DNA of 64,000 nt from Pseudomonadales bacterium (GTDB lineage Bacteria; Pseudomonadota; Gammaproteobacteria; Pseudomonadales; UBA5862): positions 248,001-312,000 of the forward strand of contig JACKOQ010000001.1 of the NCBI GenBank assembly GCA_024234215.1, in the 5' to 3' direction. The translations under genes were made by a program, and so were the position numbers. Below are positions 16,439 to 26,100 of this stretch, piece by piece (within the stretch, counting starts at the first letter, position 1; each line of letters begins with the position of its first letter). The notes beneath the pieces are model-generated. The model searched no databases. It saw nothing but the letters and a program-made list of their open reading frames with translations, and had not been told where the DNA came from.

Positions 16439-16999
16439 ATGAAAACCATCGCTGCATCCGGGGATCGGCTGCCCGCCGTCGTCGCGCCTGCCGCCGCCAT
16501 GGAGTCGGGCCAGTACCTGACCTTCATGCTGGCGGGTGAGACCTTTGCCCTCGGCATTCTCAACATCAAGGAGATCATCGAGTACGGTGCCCTGACCACC
16601 GTGCCGCTGATGCCGGACTTCATTCGCGGGGTGATCAACCTGCGTGGCCGGGTGGTGCCGGTGGTCGATCTGGCAGCCCGCTTTGGCCGTGCGTCCACGC
16701 GGGTGGCGCGCCGCACCAGCATCGTCATCATCGAGACCCGCGTTGATGAGGGAGAACAGGCTGACGGCGAACTTCAGGAGATCGGCATCCTGGTCGACGC
16801 GGTCAACGAAGTGGTCGAGATCGACGGCGATGCGATCAGACCGCCGCCGACCTTTGGCGCCGGGGTCCAGCCGGAATTCATCCATGGCATGGCGCAGCGC
16901 GGCAGCGGCTTCGTGATCCTGCTCGATCTGAACCATCTGCTGTCGGACGACCAAGTGGCGCTGCTGGGGCAGGAGGTTGCACCGTGTCTGTCGGAGTGA
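16439..16999 (+). CDS. cheW: chemotaxis coupling protein CheW
   Basis: A 186-residue CheW domain. The core runs from YLTFMLAGETFALGILNIKE through GVINLRGRVVPVVDL to GFVILLDLNHLL. It couples receptors to CheA. AGGAGG precedes the ATG by about 6 nt. The N-terminal 20 residues are unstructured and poorly conserved, so a later start (ATG at 16499) is possible. It follows the mcp by 9 bp and its 3' end overlaps the GTG start of cheR. Confidence 0.93.
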   Translation: MKTIAASGDRLPAVVAPAAAMESGQYLTFMLAGETFALGILNIKEIIEYGALTTVPLMPDFIRGVINLRGRVVPVVDLAARFGRASTRVARRTSIVIIETRVDEGEQADGELQEIGILVDAVNEVVEIDGDAIRPPPTFGAGVQPEFIHGMAQRGSGFVILLDLNHLLSDDQVALLGQEVAPCLSE

Positions 17000-17832
17000 A
17001 GGAGGCATCGGTCCATCGCGCCAATCCGTCGCCCGAGCTGCGTCCTGACGAATTCGAGTGGATTCGCCGTTTTCTGCATCAGCAGAGCGGCATCGCCCTC
17101 AACGACAGCAAGCGGGCACTGGTAACCGGGCGGCTGGAGAAGCGGCTGCGGCACCATCGGCTGGGCAGCTATGGCGACTATTTTCGCCTGCTCGGACAGC
17201 CCGGCCAGCAGGCGGAGGCGGCACTGGTGGTCGATCTGCTGACCACCAACGAGACCTTTTTCTTTCGCGAACCGAAACATTTTGAATTCCTGCGCGAACA
17301 GCTTTTCATATCCCACCCGCGCAACCGCCCGTTGCGCTGCTGGAGCGCGGCCAGCTCCAGCGGCGAGGAGGCCTACACGCTGGCGATGCTGCTGGCGGAG
17401 CATGGTCCCAGCGAGTGGGAGGTGATCGGCACCGACATCTCCGGTCGGGTCATCGAGAAGGCGCAGCGCGGACTCTATCCGCTCGCCGCCGCCGACAAGA
17501 TTCCGCTGCCGCTGCTGAAAAAGTATTGCCTGAAGGGGCGCGATGAACATGAAGGGCTGTTGCGCATTCAGGAGGCGCTGCGCAGGCGGGTCCGTTTTCT
17601 GCGCGCCAACCTGCTGCAGCCGCTGCCCGAGCTGGGGCTGTTCGATGTGATCCTGCTGCGCAATGTGATGATCTACTTCGACATGCCGACCAAGCAGCGG
17701 CTGCTGGACAAGCTGCAACCGCTGCTGCGTCCCGGCGGCTACTTCATCATCAGCCACTCCGAGACGCTCAATGGCATCAGTACCGCGCTGAAGCCGGTGC
17801 AGCCATCGATCTACCGCAGTGCCAGCGCATGA
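16984..17832 (+). CDS. cheR: chemotaxis protein methyltransferase CheR
   Basis: A 282-residue SAM-dependent glutamate O-methyltransferase that modifies receptors. The N-terminal CheR domain starts near LRPDEFEWIRRFLHQQSGI. The SAM-binding core contains RCWSAASSSGEEAYTLAM, WEVIGTDIS and FDVILLRNVMIYF, the last a CheR hallmark. It starts with GTG at 16984, preceded by GGAGG, and overlaps the end of cheW by 16 nt. Its stop overlaps the cheD start (ATGA). No TPR extension is present. Confidence 0.95.
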   Translation: MSVGVKEASVHRANPSPELRPDEFEWIRRFLHQQSGIALNDSKRALVTGRLEKRLRHHRLGSYGDYFRLLGQPGQQAEAALVVDLLTTNETFFFREPKHFEFLREQLFISHPRNRPLRCWSAASSSGEEAYTLAMLLAEHGPSEWEVIGTDISGRVIEKAQRGLYPLAAADKIPLPLLKKYCLKGRDEHEGLLRIQEALRRRVRFLRANLLQPLPELGLFDVILLRNVMIYFDMPTKQRLLDKLQPLLRPGGYFIISHSETLNGISTALKPVQPSIYRSASA

Positions 17833-18356
17833 AGAACCCGATGTCTCGACAGCCTCCGGCTCGACCGGTCGAAATCTTTCTGAATCCGGGCGAATTCCAC
17901 TTCGGCCACCGCGACACCCGCATCCGCACGCTGCTCGGCTCCTGCGTGGCCATTACGCTGTGGCATCCGCAATTGCTGATCGGCGGCATGTGCCACTATC
18001 TGCTGCCGAGCGCCGGGCCGGGCAGCAGCTCGGCTGAGCTGGATGGCCGCTATGCCGACCAGGCCATGCTGCGGTTCATGCGCGAGCTGGCCCGCAGCGG
18101 CACCCGACCGGAGCAGTATCAGGTGAAGCTGTTCGGTGGCGGCAACCAGTTTCCCGAACTGCTGCAGGACAGCGCGGGGGGCAAGGTGCCGGAGCGCAAC
18201 ATCGAGGCGGGCCAGCGGTTACTGGCTGACTATGGCTTCAGGCTCGAGGCACAACATGTCGGCGGCACCGGCCACCGCACGCTGCTGCTCGAGCTGTGGA
18301 GTGGCCACGTCTGGCTCAGGCATGTCGCAGGCACAGCCAGCGGAGGTGTCGCATGA
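17829..18356 (+). CDS. cheD: chemoreceptor glutamine deamidase CheD
   Basis: A 175-residue CheD. Catalytic Cys39 lies in RTLLGSCVAITLW and His56 in GGMCHYLLP; the downstream KLFGGGNQF block is also conserved. The enzyme deamidates receptor glutamines to glutamates before methylation, and in some bacteria it interacts with CheC; no cheC is present here. Translation is probably coupled to cheR (4-bp ATGA overlap) and to cheB (another ATGA overlap). Confidence 0.94.
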   Translation: MKNPMSRQPPARPVEIFLNPGEFHFGHRDTRIRTLLGSCVAITLWHPQLLIGGMCHYLLPSAGPGSSSAELDGRYADQAMLRFMRELARSGTRPEQYQVKLFGGGNQFPELLQDSAGGKVPERNIEAGQRLLADYGFRLEAQHVGGTGHRTLLLELWSGHVWLRHVAGTASGGVA

Positions 18357-19474
18357 GCCCGACCAGGACCCGGGTGCTGATCGTCGATGACTCCGCCGTG
18401 GTGCGGCAGGTGCTGACCGCCCTGCTGAACCGCGAGCGGTCGATCGAGGTGGTCGGTGCCGCGTCCGACCCGATCTTCGCGCTGGAGCGGATGAACCGCG
18501 ACTGGCCCGATGTGGTGCTGCTCGATCTGGAGATGCCACGCATGGATGGCCTCACCTTTCTGAAAAAGATCATGGCGACGCGACCGACGCCGGTGGTGAT
18601 CTGCTCGACGCTCACCGAGAAGGGGGCGGAGATCTCGATGCAGGCGCTGGCGGCCGGCGCGGTGGGCATCGTCACCAAGCCCAAGGCCGGGCTCAAGGGC
18701 TTTCTGCAGGATGACATCGGCAGCATCGTCACCGCCATCAAGAGCGCAGCGGCCGCTGACATGCAGCGGCTGAAAAAGTCTACAAGCCAACTGGCAGCGC
18801 TGCCGGTACCGGCGAAGCTGTCGGTCGATGCACTGCTGCCCGCCGCCGCTGCGCCGCTGCTGACCACCACCACCGAGCGGATCGTGGCCATTGGCACCTC
18901 CACCGGGGGCACTCAGGCATTGGAAGTGGTGCTGACCGCGCTGCCAAGGGTGGCGCCGGGCATCGTCATCGTCCAGCACATGCCGGAAAAGTTCACTGCG
19001 GCCTTTGCCGAGCGGCTGAACGGGCTGTCGGCCATCGAGGTGCGTGAGGCGCGGCATGGTGACCGGGTGATGCCGGGTCGTGCACTGATCGCGCCGGGTG
19101 GACGGCACATGACACTCAAGCGCAGCGGGGCCCAGTACCATGTCGAGGTGATCGACGGTCCACCGATCAACCGCCACAAACCCTCGGTCGACGTGCTGTT
19201 CCGTTCGGTGGCCCGTGTCGCTGGGCGCAATGCGCTCGGCATCATCATGACCGGCATGGGCGATGATGGCGCGCGTGGGCTGAAGGAGATGCGCGATGCC
19301 GGTGCCATGACGCTGGGACAGGATGAAGCCAGTTGCGTGGTCTACGGCATGCCCAGGGAGGCGGTCAGGCTGGGCGCGGTCGAACGCTCGCTGTCGCTGA
19401 CGCAGATGGCCGGCGCCATCGTCGAGCATGGCAAGCAGGCCGCGACGGCCACTGCTGCTCACCGGGCGGGGTGA
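18353..19474 (+). CDS. cheB: chemotaxis response regulator / protein-glutamate methylesterase CheB
   Basis: A 373-residue CheB. The start at 18353 overlaps the cheD stop and has GGAGGTG upstream. The receiver domain has phospho-acceptor Asp58 (VVLLDLEMPRMDG). A linker of about 40 residues leads to the methylesterase domain, with its catalytic Ser in AIGTSTGGTQ, His in IVQHMPEKF and Asp in MTGMGDDGARG. It removes methyl groups from receptors on phosphorylation by CheA. It is the last gene of the chemosensory operon and is convergent with the Crp/Fnr regulator. Confidence 0.95.
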   Translation: MSPTRTRVLIVDDSAVVRQVLTALLNRERSIEVVGAASDPIFALERMNRDWPDVVLLDLEMPRMDGLTFLKKIMATRPTPVVICSTLTEKGAEISMQALAAGAVGIVTKPKAGLKGFLQDDIGSIVTAIKSAAAADMQRLKKSTSQLAALPVPAKLSVDALLPAAAAPLLTTTTERIVAIGTSTGGTQALEVVLTALPRVAPGIVIVQHMPEKFTAAFAERLNGLSAIEVREARHGDRVMPGRALIAPGGRHMTLKRSGAQYHVEVIDGPPINRHKPSVDVLFRSVARVAGRNALGIIMTGMGDDGARGLKEMRDAGAMTLGQDEASCVVYGMPREAVRLGAVERSLSLTQMAGAIVEHGKQAATATAAHRAG

Positions 19475-19510
19475 GCGCGGTTCGATTTTTGCCCCGACAG
19501 CGCGGCAGGC

Positions 19511-20224
19511 TCACACTGCCACGGCCCCCTCGATGTCATCGATCAGCGAATCGGGCTGACAGGCCGTTGCCAGCCGTGTCGCGTCGACGATCATGATGGT
19601 CTGTCCATTCACCCGGATGCCGGCCTGCTCCAAGTTGGCGAGCGCACGCGAAAACGATTCGCGGGTGATGCCGAGCTCAGAGGCGATCAGATTTTTTTCA
19701 TAGGGCAGCACCGCCTGCCCCGGCGTGCCCTGGCGCTTCGACAGCGTCAGCAGATAGCAGCCCACCCGCTGCACCGACGACCTGAGCTTCAGGTTCTTCA
19801 CCTGCCGCACCATGCGCCGGAACTGCCGTGCCAGCGCATCGATCACCTCGTGGGCCAGCAGCGGATCCTGCAGCAGGGTGTCGCGAAACAGCGCCGCTGG
19901 AATCAGCAGCAGGCGCGAAGGCTCCGGCACCCGCGCCTGCATCAGATAGGGCGCACCCGTGACCACTGCGGCCGGAATGATGAGGTCCGGCGCGCGCGCC
20001 ACCTCCACCAGCACCTCACGACCCTGGGTCGAACGGCCGAACAGCTGCACCGAACCGGCCAGCACCACGATCTGGAAGGTGGGCAGTTCGCCCTGCTCGA
20101 ACAGCACCGTTCCCGCCGCCACCCGGTGCTGAATCGCGCTGGCCAGCAGCCGCTCGCGGCTGGCCTGTGGCAACCGGCACAGCGGCGGTACCGTCTGCAG
20201 TTCGATCTCCTCCTCCACGGTCAC
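19511..20224 (-). CDS. Crp/Fnr-family transcriptional regulator lacking FNR iron-sulfur cysteines
   Basis: A 237-residue regulator. The start GTG at 20224 is chosen because GAGGAG lies 9 nt upstream; a longer frame reaches TTG at 20302 without a ribosome-binding site. A cyclic-nucleotide-fold sensor domain (AGTVLFEQGELPTFQIVVLAGSV split over residues about 35-60) precedes a C-terminal helix-turn-helix, ASELGITRESFSRALANLEQ. Its E-x-x-S-R pattern matches the FNR recognition helix, so a TTGAT-N4-ATCAA site is the predicted target. The N-terminal cysteine cluster of FNR/ANR is absent, as in DNR/NnrR regulators that respond to NO or other signals. It is divergent from the nar operon and probably controls it. 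Confidence 0.85.
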   Translation of the reverse strand: MTVEEEIELQTVPPLCRLPQASRERLLASAIQHRVAAGTVLFEQGELPTFQIVVLAGSVQLFGRSTQGREVLVEVARAPDLIIPAAVVTGAPYLMQARVPEPSRLLLIPAALFRDTLLQDPLLAHEVIDALARQFRRMVRQVKNLKLRSSVQRVGCYLLTLSKRQGTPGQAVLPYEKNLIASELGITRESFSRALANLEQAGIRVNGQTIMIVDATRLATACQPDSLIDDIEGAVAV

Positions 20225-20306
20225 TGTTGGGTTCTCCTCGCTGGGCTGCGAAATGTTTTCAGGGCTTGATCCGCTGCATCGGCCGATTTTGCTTGGCGAC
20301 AAGTAT

Positions 20307-20322
20307 TGTGATAAATGTCACG
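20307..20322. promoter_or_regulatory. CRP-like half-site pair in the regulator/nar intergenic region
   Basis: TGTGATAAATGTCACG resembles TGTGA-N6-TCACA with one mismatch. It lies 8 bp before the perfect FNR box and may bind a second Crp/Fnr-family protein. Confidence 0.4.
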
Positions 20323-20329
20323 GCAACAT

Positions 20330-20343
20330 TTGATTTGGATCAA
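20330..20343. promoter_or_regulatory. FNR/DNR-type box upstream of the nar operon, perfect TTGAT-N4-ATCAA
   Basis: TTGATTTGGATCAA matches the FNR-family consensus fully. It lies 91 bp upstream of the narK start and about 105 bp upstream of the divergent regulator. Activation of narKGHJI by FNR/ANR and DNR-type proteins through such sites is established in pseudomonads and E. coli. Confidence 0.72.
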
Positions 20344-20434
20344 TGAAAGAGCTGCGAGGTCCTGTCACCGTAGTCGCGAGCCTGATGCAGGCTCACCGTT
20401 TTCCGACCCCCCATCGACAGAAGGAAATCGAGCG

Positions 20435-23167
20435 ATGAACAGCGAGGCCCATCCCCAATCGACCCGCATCCTGAGCGCGAGCACGGTGGCTTTTACCGTC
20501 TGCTTCGCCGTATGGACCATCTTTTCGATCATTGGCATCCGCATTCGCGAAGAGCTGGGTCTGAACGAGACCCAGTTCGGCCTGCTGGTCGGCATGCCGA
20601 TTCTGACCGGCTCGCTGATCCGGGTGGCGCTGGGGGTCTGGAGCGACCTCTACGGCGGCCGGCTGGTCTTCACGCTGACGATGCTGGCCGCCGCCGTGGC
20701 CACCTGGCTGCTGTCGCAGGCCGAGACCTATCCGCAGATCCTGCTGGCGGGGCTGGGGGTCGGCATTGCCGGCGGCTCCTTCGCGGTCGGCGTCGCCTAT
20801 GTCTCGCGCTGGTATCCGCAGCAGAAGCAGGGCACGGCGCTCGGCATCTTCGGCATGGGCAACATCGGCGCCGCCGTCACCAAGCTGCTCGCCCCGTTTG
20901 CGCTGGTGGCGTTCGGCTGGCAGAGCGTCGCGCAGATCTGGGCGGCGGCCCTTGCCATCACCGCCGTGCTGTTCTGGCTGACGACCCAGGATGATCCGGT
21001 GCTGGTCGAGCGTCGCCGTGCCGGCATCAAGGCCAAAAGCGCCTGGCTCGAGCTGGAGCCGCTGAAGAATGTGCAGGTGTGGCGCTTCTCGCTCTACTAC
21101 TTCTTTGTCTTCGGCGCCTTTGTCGCGCTGGCGCTCTGGCTGCCGCGCTACCTGACCCAGGTCTACCAGCTCGACATCAAGAGTGCCGGGATGATCGCGG
21201 CGCTGTTCTCGATTCCGGCCAGCTTCTTCCGCGCCTATGGTGGCCACCTCTCCGATGCCTACGGCGCGCGGCGGGTGCTCTACTGGACCTTCTTCGTCTC
21301 CATCGTCGCCACCTTTCTGCTCTCCTATCCACCGACCGACTACGTGGTGCACGGGGTGAAGGAGACCTTCTCGTTCCACCTGGAGATGGGGCTGCCCAGT
21401 TTCGTCGTCATCGTCTTCGTGCTCGGTTTCTTCATGGCCTTGGGCAAGGCGGCGGTCTACAAGCACATCCCGGTCTACTACCCGGAGCATGTCGGCGCGG
21501 TGGGTGGTCTGGTCGGCATGATCGGCGGCCTGGGCGGCTTCGTTCTGCCGATCCTGTTCGGCGTCCTGCTCGACCTGACCGGGCTGTGGACCAGCTGCTT
21601 CATGGCGCTGTTCGTGCTGGTGCTGGTGGCGATGGTCTGGATGCATCTGGCGATTCTGCGCATGGAGCGTGAAGCGGCGGCCCCCCTCCTCAGCACGCTG
21701 CCGGAGCTGCCGGAGATGAAGGGTGTGCATGGCGCCAGACAGGTGGGCGTCCTGGGACCGCATCGCGTGCTGGCCGACTGGCGGCCCGAGGAGCGCACCT
21801 TCTGGGAGCAGCAGGGCAAATCGATCGCCCGCCGCAACCTCTGGCTGTCGATCCCCTGTCTGCTGCTGTCGTTCGCGGTGTGGATGGTCTGGTCGGTGGT
21901 GGTCGCCAAGCTGCCGGCCATCGGCTTTCGCTACAGCACCAATGAGCTGTTCTGGCTCGCTTCGCTGCCGGGACTGTCGGGCGCGACGCTGCGCATCTTC
22001 TACTCCTTCATGGTGCCGATCTTCGGCGGACGGATGTGGACGACGCTGACCACCTGGTCGCTGATGATCCCGGCCGTCGGCATCGGCTTTGCCGTGCAGA
22101 ATCCGGCCACCCCCTACTGGGTCTTTCTGCTGCTGGCGCTGTTGTGCGGCTTTGGCGGCGGCAACTTCGCCTCCTCGATGTCGAACATCTCGTTCTTCTT
22201 CCCGCGGGCGGAGAAGGGCAATGCGCTGGCACTCAACGCCGGGCTCGGCAACCTCGGGGTCAGCGTGGTGCAGTTCCTGGTGCCGCTGGTGATCACCGCC
22301 GGTGTGTTCGGCGCGCTGGGGGGTGATCCGCGGGTCGCGACCCAGGGTGACAAGACAGTGAGCCTGTGGCTGCAGAATGCCGGCTTCATCTGGGTGCCCT
22401 TCATCGCCGCCGCGGCGATCGCCGCCTGGTTCGGCATGAACGACATCGCCTCGGCCAAGGCGTCGTTCTCCGAGCAGTCGGTCATCTTCCAGCGGCGACA
22501 CAACTGGATCATGTGCTGGCTCTACACCGGCACCTTCGGCTCCTTCATCGGTTACTCGGCGGCCTTCCCGCTGCTGACCAAGACCGCATTCCCGGCGGTC
22601 AACGCCCTGCAACTGGCCTTTCTCGGTCCGCTGGTCGGCGCGCTGTCGCGCTCACTGACCGGCTGGGTGGCGGACAAATACGGCGGCGGGCGCGTCACCT
22701 TCTGGGTCTTCGTGGCGATGATGGCCGGCGTCGGCGGTGTGCTCTACGGGCTGGAGATGCAGAGCTTCCCGATCTTCTTTGCCAGCTTCCTGGCGCTGTT
22801 CTGCGCCACCGGCATCGGCAATGCCTCCACCTTCCAGATGATCCCGGCGATCATGACCAAGGAGCTGCAGCGGCTGATGCCCGACGTCGACGCCGAGAGC
22901 CGCCAGCGGCAGGTCGAGAAGGAGGCGGCGGCCATCACCGGCTTCACCTCGGCGATCGCCGCCTTCGGTGCCTTCTTCATCCCGAAGAGCTATGGCACCT
23001 CGATCGCGCTGACCGGTGGCGCACAGGCGGCGCTCTGGTGCTTCCTGATCTTCTACGTCAGCTGTCTGGTCATCACCTGGCGGGTCTACACCCGCAAGGG
23101 CGGCCTGCTGCACGACCTCGAACGGCAGCGGCGCGCTGCACCTGCTCAACCGGCTGCGGCCAAGTAA
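20435..23167 (+). CDS. narK: NarK1-NarK2 fusion nitrate/nitrite transporter (two MFS units in one chain)
   Basis: A 910-residue protein, twice the usual NarK length; ATG at 20435 has AAGGA upstream. Residues 1 to about 410 form one 12-helix MFS unit with a nitrate signature near AGGSFAVGVAYVSRWYPQ and GMGNIGAA. A cytoplasmic linker of about 50 residues follows. Residues about 460-910 form the second unit, with CGFGGGNFASSMSNISFFFP and LNAGLGNLGVS. In Paracoccus a similar fusion combines a nitrate/proton symporter (NarK1 type) with a nitrate/nitrite antiporter (NarK2 type). It is the first gene of narKGHJI, with 15 bp to narG, and imports nitrate to the cytoplasmic NarG active site and exports nitrite. 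Confidence 0.92.
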   Translation: MNSEAHPQSTRILSASTVAFTVCFAVWTIFSIIGIRIREELGLNETQFGLLVGMPILTGSLIRVALGVWSDLYGGRLVFTLTMLAAAVATWLLSQAETYPQILLAGLGVGIAGGSFAVGVAYVSRWYPQQKQGTALGIFGMGNIGAAVTKLLAPFALVAFGWQSVAQIWAAALAITAVLFWLTTQDDPVLVERRRAGIKAKSAWLELEPLKNVQVWRFSLYYFFVFGAFVALALWLPRYLTQVYQLDIKSAGMIAALFSIPASFFRAYGGHLSDAYGARRVLYWTFFVSIVATFLLSYPPTDYVVHGVKETFSFHLEMGLPSFVVIVFVLGFFMALGKAAVYKHIPVYYPEHVGAVGGLVGMIGGLGGFVLPILFGVLLDLTGLWTSCFMALFVLVLVAMVWMHLAILRMEREAAAPLLSTLPELPEMKGVHGARQVGVLGPHRVLADWRPEERTFWEQQGKSIARRNLWLSIPCLLLSFAVWMVWSVVVAKLPAIGFRYSTNELFWLASLPGLSGATLRIFYSFMVPIFGGRMWTTLTTWSLMIPAVGIGFAVQNPATPYWVFLLLALLCGFGGGNFASSMSNISFFFPRAEKGNALALNAGLGNLGVSVVQFLVPLVITAGVFGALGGDPRVATQGDKTVSLWLQNAGFIWVPFIAAAAIAAWFGMNDIASAKASFSEQSVIFQRRHNWIMCWLYTGTFGSFIGYSAAFPLLTKTAFPAVNALQLAFLGPLVGALSRSLTGWVADKYGGGRVTFWVFVAMMAGVGGVLYGLEMQSFPIFFASFLALFCATGIGNASTFQMIPAIMTKELQRLMPDVDAESRQRQVEKEAAAITGFTSAIAAFGAFFIPKSYGTSIALTGGAQAALWCFLIFYVSCLVITWRVYTRKGGLLHDLERQRRAAPAQPAAAK

Positions 23168-23182
23168 CCAGGGACCCTCACC

Positions 23183-26100
23183 ATGTCGCACTTTCTCGAT
23201 CGGCTCACCTTCTTTCGCAGAACCGTCGGTGATTTTTCCGCGGGCCACGGCATCGTGACCCAGGAGGATCGCAGCTGGGAGGAGGGCTACCGCAAGCGCT
23301 GGCAGCACGACAAGATCGTGCGCTCCACCCATGGCGTGAACTGCACCGGCTCCTGCTCGTGGAAAATCTATGTCAAGGGCGGCATCGTCACCTGGGAGAC
23401 GCAGCAGACCGACTACCCACGCACCCGTGAGGAGCTGCCCAACCACGAGCCGCGCGGCTGCGCGCGTGGCGCCAGCTACAGCTGGTATCTCTACTCCGGC
23501 GCCCGGGTGAAGTACCCGCTGATCCGCGGCCGGCTGCTGCGCGCATGGCGCACCGCGCGGGCCACGCTGCCGCCGGTCGCGGCCTGGGCCGCCATCGTCG
23601 AGGATCCCGCGCAGCGGCGCGCCTACACCGCGATCCGCGGCCACGGCGGCTTCGTGCGCGCCGGCTGGGACGAGATCACCGAGATCATCGCCGCCGCCAA
23701 CGCCTACACCGTCAAGCGCTGGGGGCCCGACCGGGTGTTCGGCTTCTCGCCGATTCCGGCCATGTCGATGATCTCCTACGCCGCCGGGGCGCGCTACCTG
23801 CAACTGCTGGGCGGCGGCTGCGGCTCGTTCTACGACTGGTATTGCGACCTGCCGCCGGCCTCGCCGCAGACCTGGGGCGAGCAGACCGACGTCGCCGAGA
23901 GCGCGGACTGGTACAACTCCGGCTTCCTGGTGCTGTGGGGCTCCAACGTGCCCCAGACCCGCACCCCCGATGCCCACTTCTACACCGAGGCGCGCTACCG
24001 GGGTGCCAAGAGCGTGGTCATCTGCCCCGACTACTCCGAGGCGTCGAAATTCGCCGACCTGTGGGTCGCCGTGAAGCAGGGCACCGACGCCGCGCTGGCG
24101 ATGGCGTTCGGCCATGTGATCCTGAAGGAGTTCCACGTCGACCGGCAGGTGCCCTACTTCCGCGACTACCTGCGCAAATACTCCGACCTGCCGCTGCTGG
24201 TGCGGCTGGTGCCGCAGGAGGGGGCGTATGTCGCCGAGCGCCTGCTGCGCGCCTCCGACTTCGACGATGGGCTGGGGCAGGGCAACAACCCCGAATGGAA
24301 GACGGTGGCGCTGGATGAGCGCAGCGGCGAGGTGGTGGTGCCCACCGGCTCGATCGGCTTTCGCTGGGGCCCGGACGGGCGCGACGACGCCGGCAAATGG
24401 AACCTCGAAGAAAAAGATGCCGCCGGCCGCGACACCACGCTGCGCCTCGGCCTCAACGGGGTGCATGACGCGGTAGCGGGGGTGCGCTTTCCCTATTTCG
24501 CCAACGCGGCCAGCAACGGCTTCGCCGCGACCGACCACCCCGACGTGCTGGTGCGCAACGTGCCGGTCAAGCGGCTGAAGCTGAAGGAGGGCGAGGTGCT
24601 CATCGCCTCGGTCTACGACCTGTTTCTGGCCAACTACGGCGTCGATCAGGGCTTTGGCGGCGAGCACATGCCGCGCGATTTCGACGATCCCGAACCCTAC
24701 TCGCCGGCCTGGGCCGAGCAAATGACCAGCGTGCCGCGCGAGCAGATTCTGGCCGTGGCGCGCGGCTTTGCCGACAACGCCGAGAAGACCAATGGCCGGT
24801 CGATGGTCATCATCGGCGCGGCGATGAACCACTGGTACCACATGGACATGAACTACCGTGGCGTCATCAACATGCTGGTGATGTGCGGCTGCGTGGGCCA
24901 GTCCGGCGGTGGCTGGAGCCACTACGTCGGCCAGGAGAAGCTGCGTCCGCAGTCCGGCTGGGCGCCGATCGCCTTCGCCCTCGACTGGATTCGCCCACCG
25001 CGCCAGCAGAACTCGACCTCGTTCTTCTATGCCCACACCGACCAGTGGCGCTACGAGACCGTCAGCACCGCCGAGATCCTGTCGCCGACGGCGCCGGCGG
25101 GGCCTTGGGATGCATCGCTGATCGACTTCAACGCCCGCGCCGAACGGATGGGCTGGCTGCCCTCGACGCCGGCGCTCAAGACCAATCCGCTGGAGGTGGC
25201 GCGGGCGGCTGCCGCGGCCGGGGTCGACCCGGTGGCCTACACCGTCAACGAGCTCAAGTCGCGCCGGCTCGAACTCTCCTGCATGGACCCCGACGATCCG
25301 GCCAACTGGCCGCGCAACCTGTTCATCTGGCGCTCCAATCTGCTTGGCTCCTCCGGCAAGGGGCACGAGTACTTCCTCAAGCACCTGCTGGGCGCTCCCC
25401 ACGGGGTGCAGGGCAAGGATCTGGGGCAGGAGGGGCGGCAGAAGCCGCGCGAGGTCGCCTGGCACGACGAGGCCCCCGAGGGCAAGCTCGACCTGCTGGT
25501 GACGCTCGATTTTCGCATGTCGACCACTGCGGTCTACTCCGACATCGTGCTGCCGACCGCGACCTGGTATGAGAAGAACGACCTCAACACCTCCGACATG
25601 CACCCCTTCATCCACCCGCTCGGTGCGGCGGTGGACCCGGCCTGGGAGAGCAAATCGGACTGGGAGATCTTCAAGGCGATCGCCAAGGCATTCTCGGCCG
25701 TCGCGCCCGAGGTGCTGGGGGTCGAGAAGGATGTGGTGCTGAGCCCGATCCAGCACGACAGCGCCGGCGAGCTGGCGCAGGCGCTCGACGTGAAGGATTG
25801 GTATCTGGGCGAGTGCGAGCCGATTCCCGGCAAGACCATGCCGCAGATCAGCGTGGTCGAGCGCGACTATCCGAACCTCTACCAGCGCTTCACTGCGCTG
25901 GGGCCGCTGCTCGACCGGCTGGGCAATGCCGGCAAGGGGCTCACCTGGAACACCCGTGAGGATGTCGAGCGGCTGCGGCAGATCAACGGCGCGGTGCATG
26001 AGGCAGGCGCGACCCAAGGTTTGGCGCGGCTCGAGCGCGACATCGATGTCTGCGAGGCGATTCTGGCGCTGGCGCCGGAGACCAACGGCAGCGTTGCGGT

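Noticed and set aside
20393..22612. A 739-codon minus-strand open frame opposite narK
   Set aside because: A compositional shadow with His/Arg/Glu-rich low-complexity translation.
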